DNA of 18,486 nt, from assembly GCF_036263595.1 (NCBI RefSeq), contig NZ_DATAGQ010000134.1:1-18486 (forward strand), read 5' to 3'. Below are positions 1 through 7,571 of this stretch, in pieces. Source of the DNA: Geminicoccus sp036263595 (GTDB lineage Bacteria > Pseudomonadota > Alphaproteobacteria > Geminicoccales > Geminicoccaceae). Both the position numbers and the translations under genes were made by a program. Every line of letters starts with the position of its first letter. Positions within the stretch are counted from its first letter, which is position 1. The notes under the pieces are model-generated. The model saw nothing but the letters and a program-made list of their open reading frames with translations. It made no database searches and was not told the origin of the DNA.

Positions 1-996
1 GTTGCCCGCCGAGCTTAAGCCCGCCAGCGCCATGGCCGGCATCAGCCAGAGCACCGAGCCGCCGCCGGCCAGCAGCAGCATCGCCAGCACCTGCGGCAGC
101 AGCGACAGCGCCACCAGCCGCCTCGCCCCGATCCGGTCCACCAGGAAGCCGGAGCCCAGCATGCCGATCAGCGAGAAGGCCGCGAACACGGCGACGCTCG
201 TGGCGAACCAGGCGACCGACCAGCCTTTGGCGGCGATCAAGGAGCCCTGGTGGAAGAACAGGGCGGTCAGCACGAAGCTCGGCGCGAACACGGTGGGCAG
301 GAGGAGCAGGAAGCGCCGCTCCATGAGGAGGTCCAGCCGCTCCCGCCATGACGAACCCCGCGCTGGTCCTGGTCCCCTGCGCTCCGGGAGCTGCGCGCGC
401 CGCAAGAGCAGGGCCAGCAGCGGCAGGACGACCCCCAGCACCACGCCGCCCACCACCAGCCAGGTGAAGCGCCAGCCAAGCGTGAACAGGCCGAGCGTGG
501 CCAGCACCGGCAGGATGGCCTGCGACACCGGAAAGCCCAGGCTGCCGATACCCAGCGCCCGTCCCCGCGCCGCGTCGAAGCCGCGCGCCAGGATCGTCAT
601 CGAGAGATGCGACATCAGCCCCTGGCCGGTCAGGCGCAGGAGGAAGACGATCGGCAGCAGCATCAAGGGATGGGTGGCCGCCGCCATGCCGAGGCAGGCG
701 GCGGCGAGCACGATCGCGGTCGCCAGCGCGAAGCGCCGGGGCGGCACGTCGTCCACCTTCGCTCCGACCCAGGCCAGCAGCAGGCCGCTCGACAGGGTGG
801 CGATCGAGTAGAGGCTGCCGAACCCGCCGGGACTGAGCGCCAGCTCGGCCTGCAGTGCCGTGGCAAACAGCGCGATGAACCAAGTCTGGCCAGGACCCGA
901 CGTGAAGGCGAGCAGGAAGCCGCCGCCGATCAGGTCGGCCTGCCGATAGAGCGGATGGCTCCTGGCCGAAGCGATCCAGGTGTTGCGGGCGGCCAC
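1..996 (-). CDS. MFS transporter, 3' end cut by window edge
   Basis: Reading the minus strand from a GTG at 996 gives 332 codons open to the left edge. The product is very hydrophobic, with successive membrane spans, for example the stretch beginning LIGGGFLLAFTSGPGQTWF and later FTLGWRFTWLVVGGVVLGV. Between the two halves lies a charged cytoplasmic loop (LLRRAQLPERRGPGPARGSS), and the second half contains a GSGFLVDRIGARRL stretch typical of the MFS loop 8-9 region. This is the major facilitator fold. The substrate cannot be read from sequence. The GTG was chosen because GGAGG sits nine bases upstream and it starts 20 bases after the metZ stop, so it is probably the last gene of the cysQ-pyrD-metZ run. 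The C-terminus lies outside the window. Confidence 0.82.
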   Translation of the reverse strand, partial: MAARNTWIASARSHPLYRQADLIGGGFLLAFTSGPGQTWFIALFATALQAELALSPGGFGSLYSIATLSSGLLLAWVGAKVDDVPPRRFALATAIVLAAACLGMAAATHPLMLLPIVFLLRLTGQGLMSHLSMTILARGFDAARGRALGIGSLGFPVSQAILPVLATLGLFTLGWRFTWLVVGGVVLGVVLPLLALLLRRAQLPERRGPGPARGSSWRERLDLLMERRFLLLLPTVFAPSFVLTALFFHQGSLIAAKGWSVAWFATSVAVFAAFSLIGMLGSGFLVDRIGARRLVALSLLPQVLAMLLLAGGGSVLWLMPAMALAGLSSAGN

Positions 997-1016
997 GGTC
1001 GCCGGCCTCCGCCGCT

Positions 1017-2219
1017 CTAGCCCAGCCCCCGCTCCAGGTCCTCGATCAGGTCGGCCGGATGCTCCAGCCCCACGGACAGCCGGATCAGGTCCTCGTGGAT
1101 TCCGATCCGGCCACGCTCCTCGACCGGCAGGCGCGCATGGGTCGTGGTCGCCGGATGGGTAGCGATGGTGCGGCTGTCGCCGAGATTGTTGGTGATCTCG
1201 ATCACCTGGAGCCGGCGCAGGAAGTCGAACGCACCGGCCTTGCCGCCACCGGTCCGAAACGACACGAGCGTGCCGCCGGACATCATCTGTCTGGCCGCGA
1301 TGTCGTGGTGACGGTCGCTGGCAAGACCTGGGTAGCGCACCCGGCTCGATCCCAGCCGCTCGTGCAGCCAGTCCGCCACCTGCGCAGCACTGGCCGCCAT
1401 CCGCTCCACCCGCAGCTCCAGCGTTTCCAGGCTTTTCAGCAGCACCCAGGCGTTGAACGGCGAAAGGATCGGCCCGGTATGCTTGATGAAGGGGTGGAGG
1501 ACATCGTCCCTGGTCAGGCGGTCGCAGGCGATCAGCCCGCCCAGGACGCGCCCTTGGCCATCCGCATGCTTGGTGGCCGAGGTCACCACGATGTCCGCGC
1601 CGTGCTCGGCGGAACGCTGGCAGATCGGCGAGGCCAGCGCATCGTCGACAACCAGCTTCGCGCCGGCTGCATGGGCGAGATTGGCCACGGCGCCGATGTC
1701 GATCAGGTCCAGCGTCGGGTTGGCCGGTGTTTCGACGAGCACGAGGTCGGCCGGCCGGCCCAGCGCCTGCGCGAACCCGTCCATGTCCCAGGCATCCACG
1801 AAGTCCACCTGGACGCCATAGCGCGGCAACAGGTCGGTGCAGAGCCACATGCACGAGCCGAACAGGGGCCTGGATGCCACCAGGCGGCTGCCGGCCTTCA
1901 TCAGCCCGAGCAGCACGCCCTGGATCGCCGCCATCCCGCTTGCGGTCGCGATCGCTGCCTCGGTGCCCTGCAGCTCCGCCCAGCGCTCCTCCAGCGCATG
2001 GATGGTCGGGTTGCCAACCCGCGTATAGCAGTACCGTCCACCCGGCTCGCCGAAGCACGGCTCCGCCGCTTCCCCACTCTCGTAGGAAAAGCTCGCGGTG
2101 ACGAAGAGGGCATCGGACGTTTCGCCGAAGCCGGTACGAAGCCGTGGGCGATGGAGCATCGCGGTGGCACGGCGCAACTTGCTTGCCAAGCTGGCAACTC
2201 CGCTGGCGTTGCTCTTCAT
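1017..2219 (-). CDS. metZ: O-succinylhomoserine sulfhydrylase
   Basis: This is a PLP enzyme of the Cys/Met metabolism family, 400 residues. It makes homocysteine from O-succinylhomoserine and sulfide in the cytoplasm. The N-terminal block RTGFGETSDALFVTASFSYE matches the MetZ-type opening, where MetB/MetC differ. YTRVGNPT (about 65-72), the ETPANPTLDL loop (about 163-172), VDDALASP with the pyridine-binding Asp, and the Schiff-base lysine K217 in SATKHADGQGR are all present. VDDALA replaces the more common VDN-F-A. The open frame extends upstream to 2426, but that part lies antisense-free inside pyrD and is unlike any enzyme, so the ATG at 2219 was chosen (AGGCGG upstream, 37 bases after the pyrD stop). 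No SAM riboswitch fits in that gap, so expression probably follows the operon. MetB or MetY are less likely alternatives. Confidence 0.9.
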   Translation of the reverse strand: MKSNASGVASLASKLRRATAMLHRPRLRTGFGETSDALFVTASFSYESGEAAEPCFGEPGGRYCYTRVGNPTIHALEERWAELQGTEAAIATASGMAAIQGVLLGLMKAGSRLVASRPLFGSCMWLCTDLLPRYGVQVDFVDAWDMDGFAQALGRPADLVLVETPANPTLDLIDIGAVANLAHAAGAKLVVDDALASPICQRSAEHGADIVVTSATKHADGQGRVLGGLIACDRLTRDDVLHPFIKHTGPILSPFNAWVLLKSLETLELRVERMAASAAQVADWLHERLGSSRVRYPGLASDRHHDIAARQMMSGGTLVSFRTGGGKAGAFDFLRRLQVIEITNNLGDSRTIATHPATTTHARLPVEERGRIGIHEDLIRLSVGLEHPADLIEDLERGLG

Positions 2220-2256
2220 GAATCGGCCGCCTGGATGCGCTCGCCGGTCCCGCCCG

Positions 2257-3303
2257 TCAATCGGATGCAGGCACCCCGGTGCCGACGATGTCGCGCAGAA
2301 GCGGGATGCCCTCGGCCTTGAGCCTGTCCGCGAGCCCGCGCCGCAGGCGACGGACGAGGCCCGGCCCTTCGCTGACCAGCCCGCTATAGAGCTGGATCGC
2401 GTCGGCACCGGCGCGAAACTTCTCATAGGCCCGCTCGACCGAATCGACCCCGCCCACGCCGATCATCGGCAGCTCGGGCAGTTTTTGGCGAAAGCGCGCG
2501 AGCAGGGCCGTGGACGGCGCGAACAACGGTGCTCCCGACAGCCCGCCCGTCTCGCCCCGGAACGGCGACCGCAGCCCGGCCGGCCGGGCGACTGTGGTGT
2601 TGGAGACGATCAAGCCGTCGGCGCCCTCCTCGACCAGGACCCGGGCGATCGCCTCCTCGTCGGCCTGGTCGAGATCCGGCGCCACCTTCACGAAGAACGG
2701 CCGGGTCCGCCCGCCGCTGGCCACCTGGTCGCGCACCGCGCGGACCTCGGCCACCAGCCGCTTGAGCGCGTCCTGTTTCTGCAAGAGCCGCAGGCCCGGC
2801 GTGTTCGGCGAGCTGACGTTCAGGACGAGATAGTCGACCAGGTCATGGAGACGGCGCACGCCCAGGCGGTAGTCGTCGACGGGATCGGCGGAATCCTTGT
2901 TGGCGCCGACATTGGCACCCAGCACCGGTCCCTTCGGCGACCGCCGTTCCAGCCGCCGCGCCACCGCGTCCAGCCCGTCATTGTTGAAGCCCATCCGGTT
3001 GATGACCGCATGGTCCTCGTCCAGCCGGAACACCCTGGGTCTGGGATTGCCCGGCTGGGGCTTGGGGGTCACCGAGCCGATCTCGACGAAGCCGAACCCC
3101 ATCCGCCCGAGCCCGTCGAAGGCTTCCGCGTTCTTGTCGAAGCCCGCCGCCATCCCGATCGGCACGGGCAGGTCGAGCCCGGCCAGCACCGTGCGCAGGC
3201 TCGGTGTGGCGATCGGCCGCCCGGCTGGCAGGAGGGCCGCCGCGCGCACGGCCGCCCGATGGGCGGTCTCAGGCGGCAGGAAACGGAACATCCGGTGCAG
3301 CAT
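2257..3303 (-). CDS. pyrD: Dihydroorotate dehydrogenase (quinone), class 2
   Basis: This protein oxidises dihydroorotate to orotate in pyrimidine synthesis and passes electrons to membrane quinone. It has 348 residues, normal for class 2. The N-terminal FRFLPPETAHRAAV helix is the membrane-associating extension of class 2 enzymes. FMN and substrate motifs follow: GMAAGFDKNAEA (about 50-61), GSVTPKPQPGNPRPR, NRMGFNNDG, NVSSPNTPGLR with the catalytic serine (about 162-172), KVAPDL, and at the C-terminus IGVGGVDS and AGADAIQLYSGL. The ATG at 3303 lies eight bases after the cysQ stop, and the nearby upstream bases give only a weak ribosome site, so translation is probably coupled to cysQ. Met5 is a possible alternative start. 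The frame is open far upstream (to 4146), but that stretch is a shadow of cysQ. Confidence 0.95.
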   Translation of the reverse strand: MLHRMFRFLPPETAHRAAVRAAALLPAGRPIATPSLRTVLAGLDLPVPIGMAAGFDKNAEAFDGLGRMGFGFVEIGSVTPKPQPGNPRPRVFRLDEDHAVINRMGFNNDGLDAVARRLERRSPKGPVLGANVGANKDSADPVDDYRLGVRRLHDLVDYLVLNVSSPNTPGLRLLQKQDALKRLVAEVRAVRDQVASGGRTRPFFVKVAPDLDQADEEAIARVLVEEGADGLIVSNTTVARPAGLRSPFRGETGGLSGAPLFAPSTALLARFRQKLPELPMIGVGGVDSVERAYEKFRAGADAIQLYSGLVSEGPGLVRRLRRGLADRLKAEGIPLLRDIVGTGVPASD

Positions 3304-3311
3304 GCGGTCGG

Positions 3312-4070
<759 letters not shown>

Positions 4071-4224
4071 GAGCGGGCAACTCCACCGATGGCTGTCGGC
4101 CGCGCCGGCAATGCGGCAGGACCTGCGCGCGTTTACCTTTCTTCAACCTGTTTGTGCCAGTGTGAACGGATCACGGGTGGCGCATCGAGATGCCGCGCCG
4201 CCCCGGTCGGAGAGCAGCGGCGCG

Positions 4225-5544
4225 ATGCAGTTCGGACAGATGCTGGGCAGGCTGATCGGAAGCGAGCCGGCTGGTGCTGCCGCGCAGGACCATGGACCGG
4301 CCGGGCAGCCCTTCGCCCTCTACCCGCCGCGGACGGATCGTGGCCTCGATCCTACCCGGTGGGACATGTTCGCCGCCCGGATCGCCGATCTGCGCAAGCT
4401 CCATCTCCTCCAGTCCGAGCAGCGAACCCATGGCTGCCTGCAGATCCTCGACCTCGAGCAGATCCGGCTGCGCTTCGGGCGCCGCTGGATGGATGTGCGG
4501 GAAAAGGCCTTTCAGCTGATCGAGCACGCGCTCGACAAGGGGCTGGGCGAGGACGATTTCTACCTGCTGGCCTCGGAGACCCGTCTCTACCTGCTCTGCA
4601 CCGGGGCACCTCGTCGCGATGCCGACCTGCGCGCCCGCCTGATCGCCGCCGCCATCACCGAGCGCCTGTGCGGCGTCATCCCGGGCGGCGTCGCCGTGCG
4701 GGTGAAGTCGCTGGCGGTCGACATGGAGGTGCTGCTGGCCGACGTCGTCAACCTGCACACGCTGGAGGAACGGATCGAGGCGGCGATGCAGGCCGCGGAC
4801 CGCGCCGAGAAGGAGGCCTTCGCGGCGCTGCGGGCGAGCCTGGCACCATCCTGGCAGCCGGTCCTGTCCCCGCGCCGCGGCATGGTCGGCGCCTACCGCC
4901 TGGATCCGGTCATCAGCGGGGAAGGGATGCCGGTCTGCAGCCTGCAGCACCATCATCCCGGTACCGTGAACGGCGTGTTCGACGCGGAAATGGACGGCTG
5001 GGCGGTCGAGACGGCCTGTTCGGCCCTGCCGGACACGGTCGCCCGCGGGCGCAAGGCGCTCCTGGTGGTGCCCGTGCACTACGAGACCCTGGCCTCGATC
5101 GCGCTGCGCGACCCGTTCTGCCTTGCCTGCCGCAAGCTGCCGAAGGCTTCGGCGCGCCGTCTGCTGTTCGAGGTCCACGACCTGCCCGGCGGGCTGGTGC
5201 AGGCGCGGGTGCGCGAGCTGATGGCTTATCTCAGGCCATTCTGCGTCGGGATCCTGGTCCGCCTGGACGGTGCCTATACCGACCATCTGGCCGGCACGGG
5301 CATCGTCGGGGTCAGCATGGTCGATCCTTCGCCGGACGACCCGAGCCAGGCGGCGCTGGCCCGCGAGTTCGCCCTGTCCGCCCGCCTGCACGGCCTGCGC
5401 TCCTATCTGTTCGAGGCGATCTCCCCTGCCACCTGCCAGCGTGCTGCCCGTGCCGGCATCGACTACCTGGCCGGCAGCGGCTTCATGCCATCCCTTCACC
5501 GCCCCGGCCCCGCCATCCTCAGCCACCCGCCGCCCCGCGCCTGA
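4225..5544 (+). CDS. Degenerate GGDEF/EAL-like protein, probably catalytically inactive
   Basis: 439 residues, no signal peptide or membrane span. Residues of the first half (HGCLQILDLEQIRLRFG through FYLLASETRLYLLCTG) resemble the layout of a GGDEF fold without its signature. Near residue 188 a helix rich in Ala, Glu and Lys (IEAAMQAADRAEKEAFAAL) links to a second half that follows an EAL domain: QPVLSPRRGMVGAYRLDP where QPI-GxxxGxEAL would be, LLFEVHDL where LxLEITE would be, FALSARLHGLRSYLFEAIS where the ALAxxLGLxVxAEGVE helix would be, and GIDYLAGSGFMPS in place of GxDYxQGYLF. The EAL triad and the DDFGTG loop are missing, so cyclic-di-GMP hydrolysis is not expected; a binding or scaffold role is an inference. 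The ATG at 4225 was chosen because GGAGAG lies upstream; the frame is open further upstream but overlaps cysQ antisense. It is divergent from cysQ. Confidence 0.6.
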   Translation: MQFGQMLGRLIGSEPAGAAAQDHGPAGQPFALYPPRTDRGLDPTRWDMFAARIADLRKLHLLQSEQRTHGCLQILDLEQIRLRFGRRWMDVREKAFQLIEHALDKGLGEDDFYLLASETRLYLLCTGAPRRDADLRARLIAAAITERLCGVIPGGVAVRVKSLAVDMEVLLADVVNLHTLEERIEAAMQAADRAEKEAFAALRASLAPSWQPVLSPRRGMVGAYRLDPVISGEGMPVCSLQHHHPGTVNGVFDAEMDGWAVETACSALPDTVARGRKALLVVPVHYETLASIALRDPFCLACRKLPKASARRLLFEVHDLPGGLVQARVRELMAYLRPFCVGILVRLDGAYTDHLAGTGIVGVSMVDPSPDDPSQAALAREFALSARLHGLRSYLFEAISPATCQRAARAGIDYLAGSGFMPSLHRPGPAILSHPPPRA

Positions 5545-5568
5545 ACCTGGCGGACCCGGACAGTGACT

Positions 5569-5596
5569 AGGACAGGATCCCCAGAACTGGTATATT
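5569..5596 (+). promoter_or_regulatory. Candidate sigma-70 promoter
   Basis: AGGACA (5569-5574), a 16-base spacer and TATATT (5591-5596) give a fair match to TTGACA/TATAAT in an otherwise very GC-rich stretch. A perfect AGGAGG follows at 5617-5622. No recognisable gene lies downstream on this strand, only the repeat region and then the 3' end of a minus-strand gene. Support is by eye only. Confidence 0.3.
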
Positions 5597-5633
5597 CTGC
5601 ACCCTTCATCCGGCGCAGGAGGCTCGCTGTTGC

Positions 5634-5741
5634 ATGTCTCGATCAATGGCACGAACGAACCCGATGCTTCCGCGATCACCATTCCCGGATCCGCCGCCGC
5701 GGGAGCGAAGGGTGCAGCCTGGAAGGCCGGATTCTGCATGA
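5634..5741 (+). CDS. Possible 35-residue small ORF, unrecognised
   Basis: ATG at 5634 follows a perfect AGGAGG (5617-5622, 11 bases away) and a promoter-like box. It reads MSRSMARTNPMLPRSPFPDP and on to a TGA, rich in Arg and Pro, with no known domain. A TTG at 5630 sits at the better seven-base spacing but opens a different frame, which contains the NEP triplet of each repeat and then runs antisense through the next gene. The ORF overlaps the first repeat copy. Either reading may be accidental; no function is proposed. Confidence 0.15.
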   Translation: MSRSMARTNPMLPRSPFPDPPPRERRVQPGRPDSA

Positions 5742-5814
5742 ACGAACCCGAGCCTGTGCATCCGCAACCGGTGCCGCGAAGCAACGACCGGGACGGCTGT
5801 ACGAACGAACCCGA
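5649..5814. repeat. Three copies of a 16-base intergenic repeat
   Basis: The consensus on the plus strand is GYAYGAACGAACCCGA, at 5649-5664, 5736-5751 and 5799-5814. The 12 bases GAACGAACCCGA are identical in all three. Start-to-start distances are 87 and 63, both multiples of three, so each copy reads NEP in one plus frame and GSFV/GSFM in one minus frame. The sequence between copies is not repeated. The array fills most of the 343-base gap between the EAL-like gene and the minus-strand PhnD-like gene. This looks like a dispersed intergenic element rather than coding DNA. Apart from the array, the weak promoter and the small ORF, I see nothing else in 5545-5887. Confidence 0.6.
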
Positions 5815-5887
5815 GCGCCCTGGCATGGCGTCGGAAGCGTTCGCCACCTCCTGCGGCGCAGGGTCGGGACATGACTGCCGGCCTGCC

Positions 5888-6691
5888 TCAGCCGGGCTCC
5901 GACAGCTCCACGAGACCCAGGGCTTCCGCGCGCCGGCGCATGCCCGGGATCACCTGGTAGACGGCCGGGTCCAGCACCGCGATGTCCTCGATCAGCAGCC
6001 GGTCGCGGATGCCGGCAAGCTGCGGGTCGGCCGCCGCCGCCCGCAGGCCCCGCAGCAGTGCTGCTTGGACCTCCTCCGGCACGGCCAGCCCGGTGATGTA
6101 GGGCAGGGCGGGCGCCGAGGGCGACCAGGCCAGCACCCGCAGTCCCGCCAGGGCGGCCGGCCGATGCCGCCGCACGAGGCTAAGCGTGGCGCAGTCGATC
6201 GCCGCCAGGTCCGCCTGGCCATCTTTGACCGCAGCCAGGCTGGCGACATGGCCGCCGCTCACCCGGATGCTGCCGAAGAACGGCCGCTCACCGCTAGCCT
6301 CGGCGGCCATGAGGCGCAGGACGTTGCAGCCGGACTGGCTGTCATGCCCGTTGATGACGACCGCCGCCCCCCGCGTGTCGGCGAAGCTGGCGAACGCTGC
6401 ATCCTCGCGGACGACGATGGCCGAGCGGTAGAGCGGGCCGCTGCAGCCTTCCGCCCGGTAGCAGGGTGTGGCGAGGTAGCGGACGCGCCCGGCCAGCGCG
6501 AAGCTCAGCGGATAGCCGCAGGTCTGCGCGAACAGGAGGTCGGGTGCCGTCCAGACCGTCATCGGCTCGTCCGGGCGGACCAGGGCCGATGGCAGGCCGG
6601 CAAGCCCGGCATGGCGGGCGATGCCGGCCCACCAGGCGTCCGTCGCGTCGCGGACCTCCGGCAGGTCGTACATCGGCAGGGATGCCTGCAT
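5888..6691 (-). CDS. PhnD-like substrate-binding protein without signal peptide
   Basis: 267 residues of the PhnD/phosphate-phosphonate periplasmic-binding fold. Typical blocks are ASLPMYDLPEVRDATDAWW at the start, LLFAQTCGYPL, TPCYRAEGCSGPLYRSAIVV, VVINGHDSQSGCNVLRL, SGGHVASLAAVKDGQADLAAIDC, and ALPYITGLAVPEEV. Unlike a true PhnD it has no signal sequence or lipobox, and no permease or ATPase gene is adjacent, so it is probably cytoplasmic. Stand-alone relatives of this kind are common in alphaproteobacteria; their ligand is unknown to me. Its ATG overlaps the TGA of the upstream nucleosidase by one base (TGATG), so the two are translationally coupled. A role in sensing or binding a phosphorylated small molecule or adenine-related product is only inference. 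Confidence 0.75.
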   Translation of the reverse strand: MQASLPMYDLPEVRDATDAWWAGIARHAGLAGLPSALVRPDEPMTVWTAPDLLFAQTCGYPLSFALAGRVRYLATPCYRAEGCSGPLYRSAIVVREDAAFASFADTRGAAVVINGHDSQSGCNVLRLMAAEASGERPFFGSIRVSGGHVASLAAVKDGQADLAAIDCATLSLVRRHRPAALAGLRVLAWSPSAPALPYITGLAVPEEVQAALLRGLRAAAADPQLAGIRDRLLIEDIAVLDPAVYQVIPGMRRRAEALGLVELSEPG

Positions 6692-7437
6692 CAGACCGCC
6701 TGCAGGAGGCGGCGCAGGATCGCCGCCGAGCTTGCGGCTACCTCGTCGACGAAGCGCGCGAAGTCGAAGCGGGAGTCCGTGCCTGCCAGGTCCGACAGCG
6801 CACGGATGTCCAGCCATGGCGTGCCGAATGCCTCGCACACCTGCCCGAGTGCCCCGCCTTCCATCTCGATGGCACGGCCGCCCAGCTCGCGAAACAGCCG
6901 CTCGCGGGTCGCCTCGCAGTGAAGATACTGGTCGCCCGACAGGATGGTCCCGTAGCCGATCTCGGCCGCCCGCCCGCTGCCGGCCGCGGTGACATGGCCG
7001 AGGCGAACGTCCTGCAGCGCCGCCTTCACCTTGGCCAGCAGCGCCGGGTCGACCGGGTAGCCCAGCCGGTCGGTCGGGTTGAAGAACGGCACGTGGCCGG
7101 CCTGGTAGGTCTGGACCGTGCCGTTCTCGATGACGCCGGCATCGTGCTGGATCGTCCGGTCCGCGACCACCACGTCGCCGATCTGCAGCGCCGGATCGAG
7201 GCCGCCGGCAACGCCGCTGAACATGATCAGCCGGCAGCCAAAGCGGTCGCACAGCAGGGTTGCCGTCAGCGCCGTGTTGACCTTGCCGATCCCCGCCCCC
7301 ACCAGGATGACGTCATGGCCGTCCAGCCGGCCATGGTCGAACCTGAGCCCGGCGACTTCGGTCACGTCGTGGGCGACCAATGCTTGGCGGAGATGCGCAA
7401 GTTCCTGGGGAATCGCGCAGATCAGTCCAATCGTCAC
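6691..7437 (-). CDS. mtnN: 5'-methylthioadenosine/S-adenosylhomocysteine nucleosidase
   Basis: This enzyme cleaves adenine from MTA and SAH, recycling by-products of polyamine synthesis and SAM-dependent methylation in the cytoplasm. It has 248 residues against about 232 in E. coli. The PNP/UDP fold is clear: GLICAIPQEL with E12, VGAGIGKVNTA (about 46-56), FSGVAGGLDPALQIGDVVVAD, MEGGALGQVC with E193, and RALSDLAG with catalytic D216. It starts at a GTG (7437) with AGGAG nine bases upstream. It is the first gene of a two-gene unit with the PhnD-like protein and is divergent from the VOC gene. Other nucleoside phosphorylase-superfamily hydrolases are possible, but the E/E/D set supports MTAN. 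Confidence 0.88.
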   Translation of the reverse strand: MTIGLICAIPQELAHLRQALVAHDVTEVAGLRFDHGRLDGHDVILVGAGIGKVNTALTATLLCDRFGCRLIMFSGVAGGLDPALQIGDVVVADRTIQHDAGVIENGTVQTYQAGHVPFFNPTDRLGYPVDPALLAKVKAALQDVRLGHVTAAGSGRAAEIGYGTILSGDQYLHCEATRERLFRELGGRAIEMEGGALGQVCEAFGTPWLDIRALSDLAGTDSRFDFARFVDEVAASSAAILRRLLQAV

Positions 7438-7488
7438 GGCGAGCTACTCCTGCAAGGCCGGCATGCCGCAGCTCTAGTGTGTTTCGCC

Positions 7489-7518
7489 GCGGAACGAAAT
7501 CGCCGCTGCCCGTTCCGC
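7489..7518. promoter_or_regulatory. Perfect 8-base inverted repeat in a divergent promoter region
   Basis: GCGGAACG (7489-7496) and CGTTCCGC (7511-7518) are exact reverse complements separated by 14 bases. They lie in the 134-base gap between the divergent nucleosidase and VOC genes. A second small dyad, TTTCG/CGAAA around 7482-7499, overlaps the left arm, and a 10-base palindrome CGGCATGCCG lies at 7459-7468. Position suggests an operator, but a hairpin in the VOC leader is equally possible. Confidence 0.3.
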
Positions 7519-7571
7519 TCGCGCCATCGCGGTCCCATCTGTGCAGCGAAGGCCGTAAGGAGATCCCCGCT

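Noticed and set aside
2..811. 269-codon plus-strand open frame at the left edge
   Set aside because: The minus strand here reads as an unbroken membrane transporter with a good ribosome site; the plus frame is Ser/Arg/Pro-rich and unlike any protein I know.
2220..2256. Possible SAM-II riboswitch before metZ
   Set aside because: Only 37 bases separate the pyrD stop from the metZ start, and no pseudoknot-type pairing is visible; the gene seems to be read from the operon promoter.
5649..5814. tRNA T-loop, suggested by GGTTCG in the minus-strand repeat
   Set aside because: The GGTTCRANNCC consensus is not met (GGTTCGTTC), and no acceptor or anticodon stem is present around any copy.
5606..5872. 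88-codon minus-strand frame across the repeats with GFVR/GFVH motifs
   Set aside because: The motif comes only from the repeated DNA; spacers are unrelated, there is no ribosome site, and another minus frame gives an equally repetitive GSFV pattern.
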